DNA from: Terebella lapidaria | Lineage: Eukaryota; Annelida; Polychaeta; Terebellida; Terebellidae | Length of the DNA stretch: 64,000 nt | Direction of reading: 5' to 3' | Assembly (NCBI GenBank): GCA_949152475.1 | Contig: OX424563.1 | Location: 39,504,120-39,568,119 of the forward strand | Part shown: positions 16,921 through 29,583 of the stretch, piece after piece | Numbering within the stretch: position 1 is the stretch's first letter | Layout of the letters: each line of letters begins with the position of its first letter | Translations under genes and position numbers: made by a program | The notes under the pieces: model-generated | What the model was told of the DNA's origin: nothing | The model's database searches: none | The model's input: the letters and a program-made list of their open reading frames with translations, nothing else

Positions 16921-17297
16921 TACGATGGACATGCGACGCTCCACTGTATGATGGACATGCGATGCTTTACTGTACAATGGACACGTTACGCTCAACCGTA
17001 AGATGGACATGTGATGCTCCACAGTACGATGGACATGGGACGCTCCATCATACGATGGACATGTGACGCTCCACCGTACGATGGACATGCGACGCTCCAC
17101 TGTATGATGGACATGCGATGCTTTACTGTACAATGGACACGTTACGCTCAACCGTAAGATGGACATGCGATGCTCCACAGTACGATGGACATGGGACGCT
17201 CCATCATACGATGGACATGTGACGCTCCACCGTACGATGGACATGCGACGCTCCACTGTATGATGGACATGCGATGCTTTACTGTACAATGGACACG
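16921..17297. repeat. 156-bp hexamer higher-order repeat, about 2.4 copies
   Basis: A six-monomer unit starts at 16921, 17077 and 17233. Each copy contains the marker GATGCTTTACTGTACAATGG (at 16961, 17117 and 17273). The first two copies then continue with CACGTTACGCTCAACCGTAAG and a GGGACGCTCCATCATACG monomer. The two full copies are almost identical; the third diverges after the marker. This is a young local amplification. Confidence 0.88.
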
Positions 17298-19879
17298 TGA
17301 TGCTCCACCGTACGATGGACATGTGATGCTCCATCGTACGATGGACTAGGGAAGCTCCACCGTAAGATATGTGACGCTTCACAGTACGATGGACATGGGA
17401 CGCTCCATCATACGATGGACATGTGATGCTCCTTCGTACGATGGACATGGGACGCTCCACCGTACGATCGACATGCGATGCTCCACCGTACGATGGACAT
17501 GTGATGCTCCACCGTACGATGGACATGGGACGCTCCAATGTACGATGGACATGTGACGCTTAACTGTACGATGGACATGCGATGCTCCACTGTACGATGA
17601 ACATGTGACGCTCCACCGTATGATGAACATGTGACGCTCCACCGTACGATGGACATGCGAGGCTCCACCGTACGATGAACATGGGTGCTCCATCGTACGA
17701 TGGACATGCGACGCTCCACCGTACGATGGACTAGCGAAGCTCCACCGTAAGATTGACATGCGACGCTCCATCGTACGATGGACACGGGACGCTCCACCGT
17801 ACGATGGACCTCTGACGCCCACCGTACGATGGACATGCTATGCTCCACCGTACGATGGACATGGGACGCTCCAATGTACGATGGACATGCGACGCTCCAC
17901 TGTACGATGGACATGCGATGCTCCACTGTACGATGAACATGGGATGCTCCACCGTATAATGGACATGTGACGCTCCACCGTACGATGGACATGGGATGCT
18001 CCATCATACGATGGACATGTGACGCTCCACCCATCGATGGACATGCTATGCTCCACTGTACGATGGACATGTGACGCTCCACCGTACGATGGACATGGGA
18101 CGCTCCACCGTAGGATGGACATGTGACGCTCCACCGTACGATGGACATGTGACGCTCCACCGTAAGATGGACATGAGACGCTCCTTCGTACGATGGACAT
18201 GGGACGCTCCACCGTACGATCGACATGCGATGCTCCACCGTAAGATGGACATGTGACGCTCCACCGTACGATGGACATGCGACGCTCCTTCGTACGATGG
18301 ACATGGGACGCTCCACCGTACGATCGACATGCGACGCTCCTTCGTACGATGGACATGGGACGCCCCACCGTACGATCGACATGCGATGCTCCACCGTACG
18401 ATGGACATGTGATGCTCCACCGTACGATGGACATGGGATGCTCCACCGTACGATCGACATGCGAGGCTCCACCGTAAGATGGACATGTGACGCTCCACCG
18501 TACGATGGACATGCGATGCTCCTTCGTACGATGGACATGGGACGCTCCACCATACGATCGACATGCGATGCTCCACCGTACGATGGACATGTGATGCTCC
18601 ACCGTACGATGGACATGGGACGCTCCAATGTACGATGGACATGTGACGCTCCACTGTACGATGGACATGCGATGCTCCACTGTACGATGAACATGTGACG
18701 CTCCACCGTATGATGGACATGCGAGGCTCCACCGTACGATGAACATGGGTGCTCCATCGTACGATGGACATGCGACGCTCCACCGTACGATGGACTAGCG
18801 AAGCTCCACCGTAAGATGGACATGCGTCGCTCCATCGTACGATGGACACGTGACGCTCCACCGTACGATGGACATGCGACGCTCCATCGTACGATGGACA
18901 CCTGACGCTCCACTGTACGATGGACATGCGACGCTCCATCGTACGATGAACTAGCGAAGCTCCACCGTAAGATGGACATGCGACGCTCCATCGTACGATG
19001 GACACCTGACGCTCCACTGTACGATGGACATGCGACGCTCCATCGTACGATGGACTAGCGAAGCTCCACCGTAAGATGGACATGTGACGCTCCACAATAC
19101 GATGGACATGGGATGCTCCATCATACGATGGACATGTGATGCTCCACCATACGATCAACATGCGATGCTCCACCGTACGATCGACATGTGATGCTCCACT
19201 GTACGATGTACATGTGACGCTCCACCGTTCGATGGACATGGGATGCTCCACCGTACCATGGACATGCGATCCTCCACATACGATGGACATGTGACGCCCC
19301 ACCGTACGATGGACATGCGACGCTCCACCGTACGATGGACATGCGACGCTCCACCGTACGATGGACATGCGACGCTCCACAGTACGATGGACATGTGACG
19401 CTCCACCGTACGATGGACATGCGAGGCTCCACCGTAAGATGGACATGTGACGCTCCACCGTACGATGGACATGCGATGCTCCATCGTACGATGGACATGG
19501 GATGCTCCACCCTAAGATGGACATGTGACGCTCCACTGTACGATGGACATGTGACGCTCCACTGTATGATGGACATGTGACGCTCCATCGTACGATGGAC
19601 ATGTGACGCTCCACCGTACGATGGACATGCGAGGCTCCACCGTAAGATGGACATGTGACGCTCCACCGTACGATGGACATGTGATGCTCAATCGTACGAT
19701 GGACATGGGATGCTCCACTGTATGATGGACATGTGACGCTCCACTGTACGATGGACATGTGACGCTCCACTGTATGATGGACATGTGACGCTCCACCGTA
19801 CGATGGACATGTGACGCTCCACTGTACGATGGACATGCTATGCTCCACCGTACGATGGACATGTGACGCTCCACCGTAC

Positions 19880-22800
19880 GATGGACATGTGACGCTCCAC
19901 AGTACGATGGACGTGGGACGCTCCATCATACGATGGACATGTGATGCTCCACCGTACAATCGACATGGGATGCTCCACCATACGATGGACATCTGACGCT
20001 CCACCGTACGATGGACATGTGACGCTCCATCGTACGATGGACTAGCGAAGCTCCACCGTAAGGTGGACATGCGACGCTCCACAGTACGATGGACATGCGA
20101 CGCTCCATCGTACGATGGACATGGGATGCTCCACCGTATGATGGACATGTGACGCTCCGCCATACGATGGACATGCGATGCTCCACTGTACGATGGACCT
20201 GTGATGTTCCACCGTACGATGGACATCTGACGCTCCACCGTATGACAGACATGCGATGCTCCACCATACGATGGACATGTGACGCTCCACTGTACGATGG
20301 ACATGTGACGTTCCACCGTATGATGGACATGCAAGGCTCCACTGTACAATGGACATGTGATGCTCCACCACACGATGGACATGCGACGCTCCACCGTATG
20401 ATGGACATGCAATGCTCCATCGTACAATGGACATGTGACGCTCCACCATACGATGGACATCTGACGCTCCACTGTACGATGGACATGCGATGCTCCACTG
20501 TACGATGGACATGTGACGCTCCACCGTATGATTGACATGCGAGGCTCCACTGTACGATGGACATGTGACGCTCCACCGTACGATGGACATGGGATGCTCC
20601 ACTGTACGATGGACATGTGACGCTCCACCGTACGATGGACATGGGATGCTCCTTCGTACGATGGACATGTGACGCTCCACCGTTGGATGGACATGGGATG
20701 CTCCACCGTTGGATGGACATGTGACGCTCCACCCTATGATGGTCATGCAAGGCTCCACTGTACAATGGACATGTGACGCTCCACCGTACGATGGACATGC
20801 GACGCTCCACCGTATGATGGACATGTGACGCTCCATCGTACGATGGACATGGGATGCTCCACCGTTGGATGGACATGTGACGCTCCACCGTACGATGGGC
20901 ATGCGATGCTCCAATGTACGACGGACATGTGATGCTCCACCGTACGATGGACATGTGACGCTCCACCGTATGATGGTCATGCAAGGCTCCACTGTACAAT
21001 GGACATGTGACGCTCCACCGTACGATGGACATGCGACACTCCACCGTACGATGGACATGCGACGCTCCACCGTACGATGGACTAGCGAAGCTCCACCGTA
21101 AGATGGACATGCGACACTCCATCGTACGATGGACACGTGACGCTCCACCGTACGATGGACATGCGACGCTCCATCGTACGATGGACATGTGATGCTCCAC
21201 CGTATGATGAACATGTGACGCTCCACCGTACGATGGACATGCGAGGCTCCACCGTACGATGAACATGGGTGCTCCATCGTACGATGGACATGCGACGCTC
21301 CACCGTACGATGGACTAGCGAAGCTCCACCGTACGATGGACTAGCGAAGCTCCACCGTAAGATGGACATGCGACGCTCCATCATACGATGGACACGGGAC
21401 GCTCCACCGTACGATGGACCTCTGACGCCCACCGTACGATGGACATGCTATGCTCCACCGTACGATGGACATGTGACGCTCCACCGTACGATGGACATGT
21501 GATGCTCCTTCGTACGATGGACATGTGACGCTCCACCGTACGATGGACATGGGATGCTCCACCGTAGGATGGACATGTGACGCTCCACCGTACGATGGAC
21601 ATGGGATGCTCCACCGTTGGATGGACATGTGACGCTCCACCGTACGATGGGCATGCGATGCTCCAATGTACGACGGACATGTGATGCTCCACCGTACGAT
21701 GGACATGTGACGCTCCACCGTATGATGGTCATGCAAGGCTCCACTGTACAATGGACATGTGACGCTCCACCGTACGATGGACATGCGACGCTCCACCGTA
21801 CGATGGACATGCGACGCTCCACCGTACGATGGACTAGCGAAGCTCCACCGTAAGATGGACATGCGACACTCCATCGTACGATGGACACGTGACGCTCCAC
21901 CGTACGATGGACATGCGACGCTCCATCGTACGATGGACATGTGATGCTCCACCGTATGATGAACATGTGACGCTCCACCGTACGATGGACATGCAAGGCT
22001 CCACCGTACGATGAACATGGGATGCTCCACTGTACGATGGACATGTGACGCTCCACCGTACGATGGACATGGGATGCTCCTTCGTACGATGGACATGTGA
22101 CGCTCCACCGTTGGATGGACATGGGATGCTCCACCGTTGGATGGACATGTGACGCTCCACCCTATGATGGTCATGCAAGGCTCCACTGTACAATGGACAT
22201 GTGACGCTCCACCGTACGATGGACATGCGACGCTCCACCGTATGATGGACATGTGACGCTCCATCGTACGATGGACATGGGATGCTCCACCGTTGGATGG
22301 ACATGTGACGCTCCACCGTACGATGGGCATGCGATGCTCCAATGTACGACGGACATGTGATGCTCCACCGTACGATGGACATGTGACGCTCCACCGTATG
22401 ATGGTCATGCAAGGCTCCACTGTACAATGGACATGTGACGCTCCACCGTACGATGGACATGCGACGCTCCACCGTACGATGGACATGCGACGCTCCACCG
22501 TACGATGGACTAGCGAAGCTCCACCGTAAGATGGACATGCGACACTCCATCGTACGATGGACACGTGACGCTCCACCGTACGATGGACATGCGACGCTCC
22601 ATCGTACGATGGACATGTGATGCTCCACCGTATGATGAACATGTGACGCTCCACCGTACGATGGACATGCGAGGCTCCACCGTACGATGAACATGGGTGC
22701 TCCATCGTACGATGGACATGCGACGCTCCACCGTACGATGGACTAGCGAAGCTCCACCGTACGATGGACTAGCGAAGCTCCACCGTAAGATGGACATGCG

Positions 22801-24325
22801 ACGCTCCATCATACGATGGACACGGGACGCTCCACCGTACGATGGACCTCTGACGCCCACCGTACGATGGACATGCTATGCTCCACCGTACGATGGACAT
22901 GTGACGCTCCACCGTACGATGGACATGTGATGCTCCTTCGTACGATGGACATGTGACGCTCCACCGTACGATGGACATGGGATGCTCCACCGTAGGATGG
23001 ACATGTGACGCTCCACCGTACGATGGACATGGGATGCTCCACCGTTGGATGGACATGTGACGCTCCACCGTACGATGGGCATGCGATGCTCCAATGTACG
23101 ACGGACATGTGATGCTCCACCGTACGATGGACATGTGACGCTCCACCGTATGATGGTCATGCAAGGCTCCACTGTACAATGGACATGTGACGCTCCACCG
23201 TACGATGGACATGCGACGCTCCACCGTACGATGGACATGCGACGCTCCACCGTACGATGGACTAGCGAAGCTCCACCGTAAGATGGACATGCGACACTCC
23301 ATCGTACGATGGACACGTGACGCTCCACCGTACGATGGACATGCGACGCTCCATCGTACGATGGACATGTGATGCTCCACCGTATGATGAACATGTGACG
23401 CTCCACCGTACGATGGACATGCAAGGCTCCACCGTACGATGAACATGGGTGCTCCATCGTACGATGGACATGCGACGCTCCACCGTACGACGGACTAGCG
23501 AAGCTCCACCGTAAGATGGACATGCGACGCTCCATCATACGATGGACACGGGACGCTCCACCGTACGATGGACCTCTGACGCCCACCGTACGATGGACAT
23601 GCTATGCTCCACCGTACGATGGACATGTGACGCTCCACCGTACGATGGACATGTGATGCTCCACAGTACGATGGACATGGGACGCTCCATCATACGATGG
23701 ACATGTGATGCTCCACCGTACAATCGACATGCGATGCTCCACCATACGATGGACATCTGACGCTCCACCGTACGATGGACATGTGACGCTCCATCGTACG
23801 ATGGACAAGCGAAGCTCCACCGTAAGGTGGACATGCGACGCTCCACAGTACGATGGACATGCGACGCTCCATCGTACGATGGACATGGGATGCTCCACCG
23901 TATGATGGACATGTGACGCTCCGCCATACGATGGACATGCGATGCTCCACCGTACGATGGACCTGTGATGCTCCACCGTACGATGGACATCTGACGCTCC
24001 ACCGTACGACAGACATGCGATGCTCCACCATACGATGGACATGTGACGCTCCACTGTACGATGGACATGTGACGTTCCACCGTATGATGGACATGCAAGG
24101 CTCCACTGTACAATGGACATGTGATGCTCCACCACACGATGGACATGCGACGCTCCACCGTATGACGGACATGCAACGCTCCATCGTACGATGGACATGT
24201 GACGCTCCACCATACGATGGACATCTGACGCTCCACCGTACGATGGACATGCGATGCTCCACTGTACGATGGACATGTGACGCTCCACCGTATGATTGAC
24301 ATGCGAGGCTCCACTGTACGATGGA
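19880..24325. repeat. Direct duplication flanking the 1428-bp array (offset 3764 bp)
   Basis: About 19880-20560 is repeated at about 23645-24325 with the same variant order, including the GTAAGGTGGACATG monomer, the CACACGATGG monomer and the GTACAATCGACATG monomer. The two arms bracket the 752/676-bp array. This suggests the whole interval grew by nested duplication. Confidence 0.75.
20865..23540. repeat. Alternating 752/676-bp higher-order repeat
   Basis: A block marked by CCGTTGGATGGACATG, then GATGGGCATGCGATGC and ACGACGGACATG, starts at about 20865, 21617, 22293 and 23045. The spacings are 752, 676 and 752 bp, so the compound unit is 1428 bp. 676 is exactly 26 monomers. 752 is 29 monomers, two of them shortened to 25 bp (the GAACATGGGTGCTCC and CCTCTGACGCCCACC monomers). 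Compared segments at 20865/22293 and 21617/23045 differ at only a base or two by eye, so the amplification is recent. Partial copies recur at about 24390 and 24629. Confidence 0.85.
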
Positions 24326-27300
24326 CATGGGATGCTCCTTCGTACGATGGACATGCGACGCTCCATCGTACGATGGACATGGGATGCTCCACCGTTGGAT
24401 GGACATGTGACGCTCCACCGTACGATGGGCATGCGATGCTCCAATGTACGACGGACATGTGATGCTCCACCGTACGATGGACATGTGACGCTCCACCCTA
24501 TGATGGTCATGCAAGGCTCCACTGTACAATGGACATGTGACGCTCCACCGTACGATGGACATGCGACGCTCCACCGTATGATGGACATGTGACGCTCCAT
24601 CGTACGATGGACATGGGATGCTCCACCGTTGGATGGACATGTGACGCTCCACCGTACGATGGGCATGCGATGCTCCAATGTACGACGGACATGTGATGCT
24701 CCACCGTACGATGGACATGTGACGCTCCACCGTATGATGGTCATGCGATGCTCCACTGTACGATGGACATGCGACGCTCCACTGTATGATGGACATGCGA
24801 TGCTTTACTGTACATTGGACATGTGACGCTCCACCGTATGATGGACATGTGACGCTCCATCGTACGATGGACTAGCGAAGCTCCACCGTAAGGTGGACAT
24901 GCGACGCTCCACAGTACGATGGACATGGGACGCTCCATCCTATGATGGACATGTGACACTCCACCGTACGATCGACATGCAATGCTTCACAGTACCATGG
25001 ACATGTGATGCTCCACCGTACGATGGACATCTAATGCTCCACCATACGATGGACATGCGATGCTCCACCGTACGATGCACAAGTGATGCTCCACTGTACG
25101 ATGGACATCTGATGCTCCACTGTACGATTTACATGCAATGCTCCACTGTACGATGGACATGTGATGCTCCACCGTACGATGGACATGTGATGCTCCATCG
25201 TACGATGGATTAGCGATGCTCCACCGTAAGATGGACATGCGATGCTCCACAGTACGATGGACATGTGATGCTCCACCATACGATCGACATGGGACGCTCC
25301 ATCGTACGATGGACATGTGATGCTCCACCATACGATGGACATCTGACGCTCCACCATACGATGGACATGCGATGATCCACTGTACGATGGACATGTGACG
25401 CTCCACCGTACGATGGACATGTGACACTCCATCGTACGATGGACTAGCGACGCTCCACCGTAAGATGGACATGCGACGCTCCACGTACAATGGACATAGG
25501 ACGCTCCACTGTACGATGGACATCCGACGCTCCACTGTATGATGGACATGCGATGCACCACCGTATGATGGACATGCGACGTTCCATCGTACGATGGACA
25601 TGCGACGCTCCACCGTACGATGGACATGGGATGCTCCACCGTATGATGGAAATGTGATGCTCCACCGTACGATGGACATGAGATGCTCCACCGTACGATA
25701 GACATCTGACGCTCCATTGTGCGATAGACATGCGATGCTCCACCGTACGATGGACATCCGACGCTCCACTGTATGATGGACATGCGATGCACCACCGTAC
25801 GATGGACATGCGACGTTCCATCGTACGATGGACATGCGACGCTCCACCGTACGATGGACATGGGATGCTCCACCGTATGATGGACATGTGACGCTCCACC
25901 GTACGATGGACTTGAGATGCTCCACCGTACGATAGACATCTGACGCTCCATTGTACGATAGACATGCGATGCTCCACCGTACGATGGACATGTGACGCCC
26001 CACCGTATGATGGATATGCGATGCTCCACCGTACGATCGACATGTGATGCTCCACCGTACGATGGACATGTGACGCTCCACCATACGATGGACATGTGAC
26101 GCTCCACTGTATGATGGACATGCGATGCTTTGCTGTACAATGGACACGTTACGCTCAACCGTAAGATGGACATGCAATGCTCCACAGTACGATGGACATG
26201 GGACGCTCCATCATACGATGGACATGTGACGCTCCACCGTACGATCGACATGCGATGCTCCACCGTACGATGGACATGCGATGCTCCACCGTACGATGGA
26301 CATCTGATGCTCCACCATACGATGGACATGTGACACTCCGCTGTACGATGGACATGAGACTCTCCACTGTACGATGGACATGTGACGCTCCACCGTACGA
26401 TGGACATGTGACGCTCCACCGTACGACAGACATGCGATGCTCCACCATGCGATGGACATGTGACGCTCCACTGTACGATGGACATGTGACGCTCCACCGT
26501 ATGATGGAGATGCAAGGCTCCACTGTACAATGGACATGTGACGCTCCACCATACGATGGACATGCGACGCTCCACCGTATGATGGACATGCAACGCTCCA
26601 TCGTACGATGGACATGGGATGCTCCACCGTATGATGGACATGTGATGCTCCACCGTACGATGGACATGCGATGCTCCACCGTACGATGGACCTGTGACGC
26701 TCCTCCGTACGATGGACATGCGGCGCTCCACTGTACGATGGACATGTGACGCTCCACCGTACGATGGACATGCGACGCTCCATCGTATGATGGCCTAGCG
26801 ACGCTCCACCGTAAGATGGACAAGCGACGCTCCACCGTACGATGGACATGTGATGCTCTACAGTACGATGGACATGAGATGCTCCATCATACGATGGACA
26901 TGTGGCACTCCACCGTACGATCGACATGCGATGCTCCACCGTACGATCGACATGCGATGCTCCACTGTACGATGGACATGTGACGCTCCACCGTACGATG
27001 CACATGGGACGCTCCAATGTACGATGGACATGCGATGCTAAGATCCACCGTAAGATGGACATGTGACGCCCCACCGTACGATGGACATGCGATGCTCCAT
27101 CGTACGATGGACATGGGATGCTCCACCGTATGATGGACATGTGACGCTCCACCGTACGATGGACATGCAATGCTCCACCGTAAGATGGACATCTGATGCT
27201 CCACCATACGATGGACATGTGACACTCCGCTGTACGATGGACATGCGACGCTCCACTGTACGATGGACATGTGACGCTCCACCGTACGACAGACATGCGA

Positions 27301-28510
27301 TGCTCCACCATGCGATGGACATGTGACGCTCCACTGTACGATGGACATGTGACGCTCTACCGTATGATGGACATGCAAGGCTCCACTGTACAATGGACAT
27401 GTGACGCTCCACCATACGATGGACATGCGACGCTCCACCGTATGATGGACATGCAATGCTCCATCGTACGATGGACATGGGATGCTCCACCGTATGATGG
27501 ACATGTGATGCTCCACCGTACGATGGACATGCGATGCTCCACCGTACGATGGACCTGTGACGCTCCTCCGTACGATCGACATGCGATGCTCCACTGTACG
27601 ATGGACATGTGACGCTCCACCGTACGATGCACATGGGACGCTCCAATGTACGATGGACATGCGATGCTCCACTGTACGATGGACATGCGATGCTTCGCGG
27701 TACGATGGACATGTGATGCTCCACCGTATGATGGACATGCAAGGCTCCACTGTACAATGGACATGTGACGCTCCACCATACGATGGACATGCGACTCTCC
27801 ACCGTATGATGGACATGCAACGCTCCATCGTACGATGGACATGGGATGCTCCACCGTATGATGGACATGTGATGCTCCACCGTACGATGGACATGCAAGG
27901 CTCCACTGTACAATGGACATGTGACGCTCCACCATACGATGGACATGAGACGCTCCACCGTATGATGGACATGCAACGCTCCATCGTACGATGGACATGG
28001 GATGCTCCACCGTATGATGGACATGTGATGCTCCACCGTACGATGGACATGCGATGCTCCACCGTACGATGGACCTGTGACGCTCCTCCGTACGATGGAC
28101 ATGCGGCGCTCCACTGTACGATGGACATGTGATGCTCCACCGTACGATGGACATGCGACGCTCCATCGTATGATGGCCTAGCGACGCTCCACCGTAAGAT
28201 GGACAAGCGACGCTCCACCGTACGATGGACATGTGATGCTCTACAGTACGATGGACATGAGATGCTCCATCATACGATGGACATGTGGCACTCCACCGTA
28301 CGATCGACATGCGATGCTCCACCGTACGATCGACATGCGATGCTCCACTGTACGATGGACATGTGACGCTCCACCGTACGATGCACATGGGACGCTCCAA
28401 TGTACGATGGACATGCGATGCTCCACTGTACGATGGACATGCGATGCTTCGCGGTACGATGGACATGTGATGCTCCACCGTATGATGGACATGTGAGGCT
28501 CCACTGTACG

Positions 28511-28828
28511 ATTGATTGATTGATTGAATTTATTCAGTAAAATAACATACAGTATAAATAACATTATAGTGCACATTAAAATACACGGATGACACAAGAA
28601 AGTGAAGACACTTATTTCCATTGTGGTCCGGATCTAAATCACATGACAAAATAGGTTGCCTAAAAGTATAAATATAATTGTATAAATGAGTACACAAGTG
28701 TAAATGACTGATTGTATAAATATAACTACAAAAGTAGACAAAAATTGGAAAAAAGATGGAAAAAATAGAATTTTAAATCCATAACAACATAATGGTGACT
28801 AGATAACCTAACAACAAAGACTAGAATG
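28511..28828 (-). other. LINE 3' UTR with polyadenylation signal and (CAAT)n-type tail
   Basis: AT-rich non-coding sequence between the ORF2 stop and the tail. On the minus strand it ends in GAATAAATTC followed by repeats of TCAA. Short tandem-repeat tails instead of poly(A) are typical of CR1/L2-like LINEs. No other gene is visible here. Confidence 0.8.
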
Positions 28829-29583
28829 TTACAAATAAATAAAAGGGTTTTGTGACTCTTGATAGAACTTGTTGAATAAAAAAGATTTGACTTTGGACTT
28901 AAAAACTGATTTAACACTTGTTGTTCTGATATCACTTGGTAACTCATTCCAAGCAGTGACTGATGTGTACCGGAAAGAGGAGTGACCAAAAGACTTTACA
29001 GCTGGGATAACTAAGGACATTGGGCCAGATCGGGTGTTGTGGCGGGAATTTGGGATACTAATGGAGGAGGTTAGGTATCTGGGAGCATTTCCATAAATCA
29101 TGTCATGTATGTAATTTACTTTAAGTTGGTTGACGCGGACTTCCACTGGTAACATACCGACGGCTTTGAATTCCTCGAACCCTATGTGGGTTCTAGGGGG
29201 AGCGCTTAAAAGAAAGCGAATGACCTTATTTTGAGTGGTCTGTAGACGATTCTGAAGTCTCTTGGTAAGGCCAGAATACCAAGAGGTGCTGGCATAGTCA
29301 AAGTGACATTGAATCAGAGCTGACGTAAGGAGTTTTTTAGTGTCCACATTAAGGTGTCTGGCCTGTCTATACAGAAATTTTAGTTTGGCGTTAGATTTCT
29401 TGATAATATTGTCAGCTATATGGCTCCCACTAAGCGATTGGTCAAGTTCAACGCCAAGATATTTCACACAGGAATTACTGGAAATAGAATGACCATCGCA
29501 GGTGACGTCAAGAGGCTTTGTACCATTCAGCCTTCTGGAAGAGCCAAATAATATCGACTCTGGAAGAGCCAAATAATATCGAC
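28829..29583 (-). pseudogene. LINE ORF2 C-terminal fragment (reverse transcriptase thumb and C-terminal region)
   Basis: About 250 codons remain, ending at a TAA at 28829-28831. Seen in the translation: KYLGVELDQSLSG followed by HIADNIIKKSNAKLKFLYR, then a segment with DYASTSWYSGL and RLQTTQNKVIRFLL, and near the end SVTAWNELPSDIR and SVFKSKVKSFLFNKF. These are the usual landmarks after the catalytic palm of CR1/L2/Jockey-like LINE reverse transcriptases. The endonuclease and the catalytic YxDD region are absent, so this copy cannot make a working enzyme. The frame continues upstream into satellite only because satellite DNA lacks stops on this strand; that upstream part is not LINE protein. 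A 25-bp tandem duplication at the truncated 5' end (29534-29583) shifts the frame there. Confidence 0.9.
29534..29583. repeat. 25-bp perfect tandem duplication at the LINE 5' junction
   Basis: Two identical 25-bp copies lie at 29534-29558 and 29559-29583. Both begin TCTGGAAGAGCC and end AATATCGAC. The duplication sits exactly at the truncated end of the LINE, next to the satellite. Filler or duplicated sequence at LINE 5' junctions is known from target-primed reverse transcription with template jumping. Confidence 0.93.

Larger units (their letters stand above)
1..28512. repeat. 26-bp satellite array, block A
   Basis: Head-to-tail tandem array of a 26-bp monomer, roughly 1,090 copies, all in one orientation. 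Each monomer carries the cores CGTACG, ATGGACATG and CGCTCCA. Common variants are GTGACGC or GCGATGC in the middle, CCATCG for CCACCG, and GTAAG for GTACG. Neighbouring monomers differ at several positions, but longer blocks are repeated almost exactly, so homogenisation has acted on multi-monomer units. The minus strand of the consensus has no stop codon in any phase, and three monomers equal 26 codons; this yields long periodic open frames on that strand and shorter ones on the plus strand. I see no start context, splice structure, promoter or unique coding segment, so I do not call genes here. Known satellite families often reach this scale; I do not recognise this one by name. Confidence 0.97.

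Noticed and set aside
18046-20706. 886-codon minus-strand open frame in the 26-bp satellite (and many similar shorter ones)
   Set aside because: The satellite consensus has no stop on this strand and the frames rotate through all phases. Similar frames overlap in every phase, and there is no unique N-terminus or start context. Best read as a by-product of the repeat.
1-28512. CRISPR array
   Set aside because: The 26-bp units are directly adjacent without unique spacers, and the surroundings are those of an animal genome.
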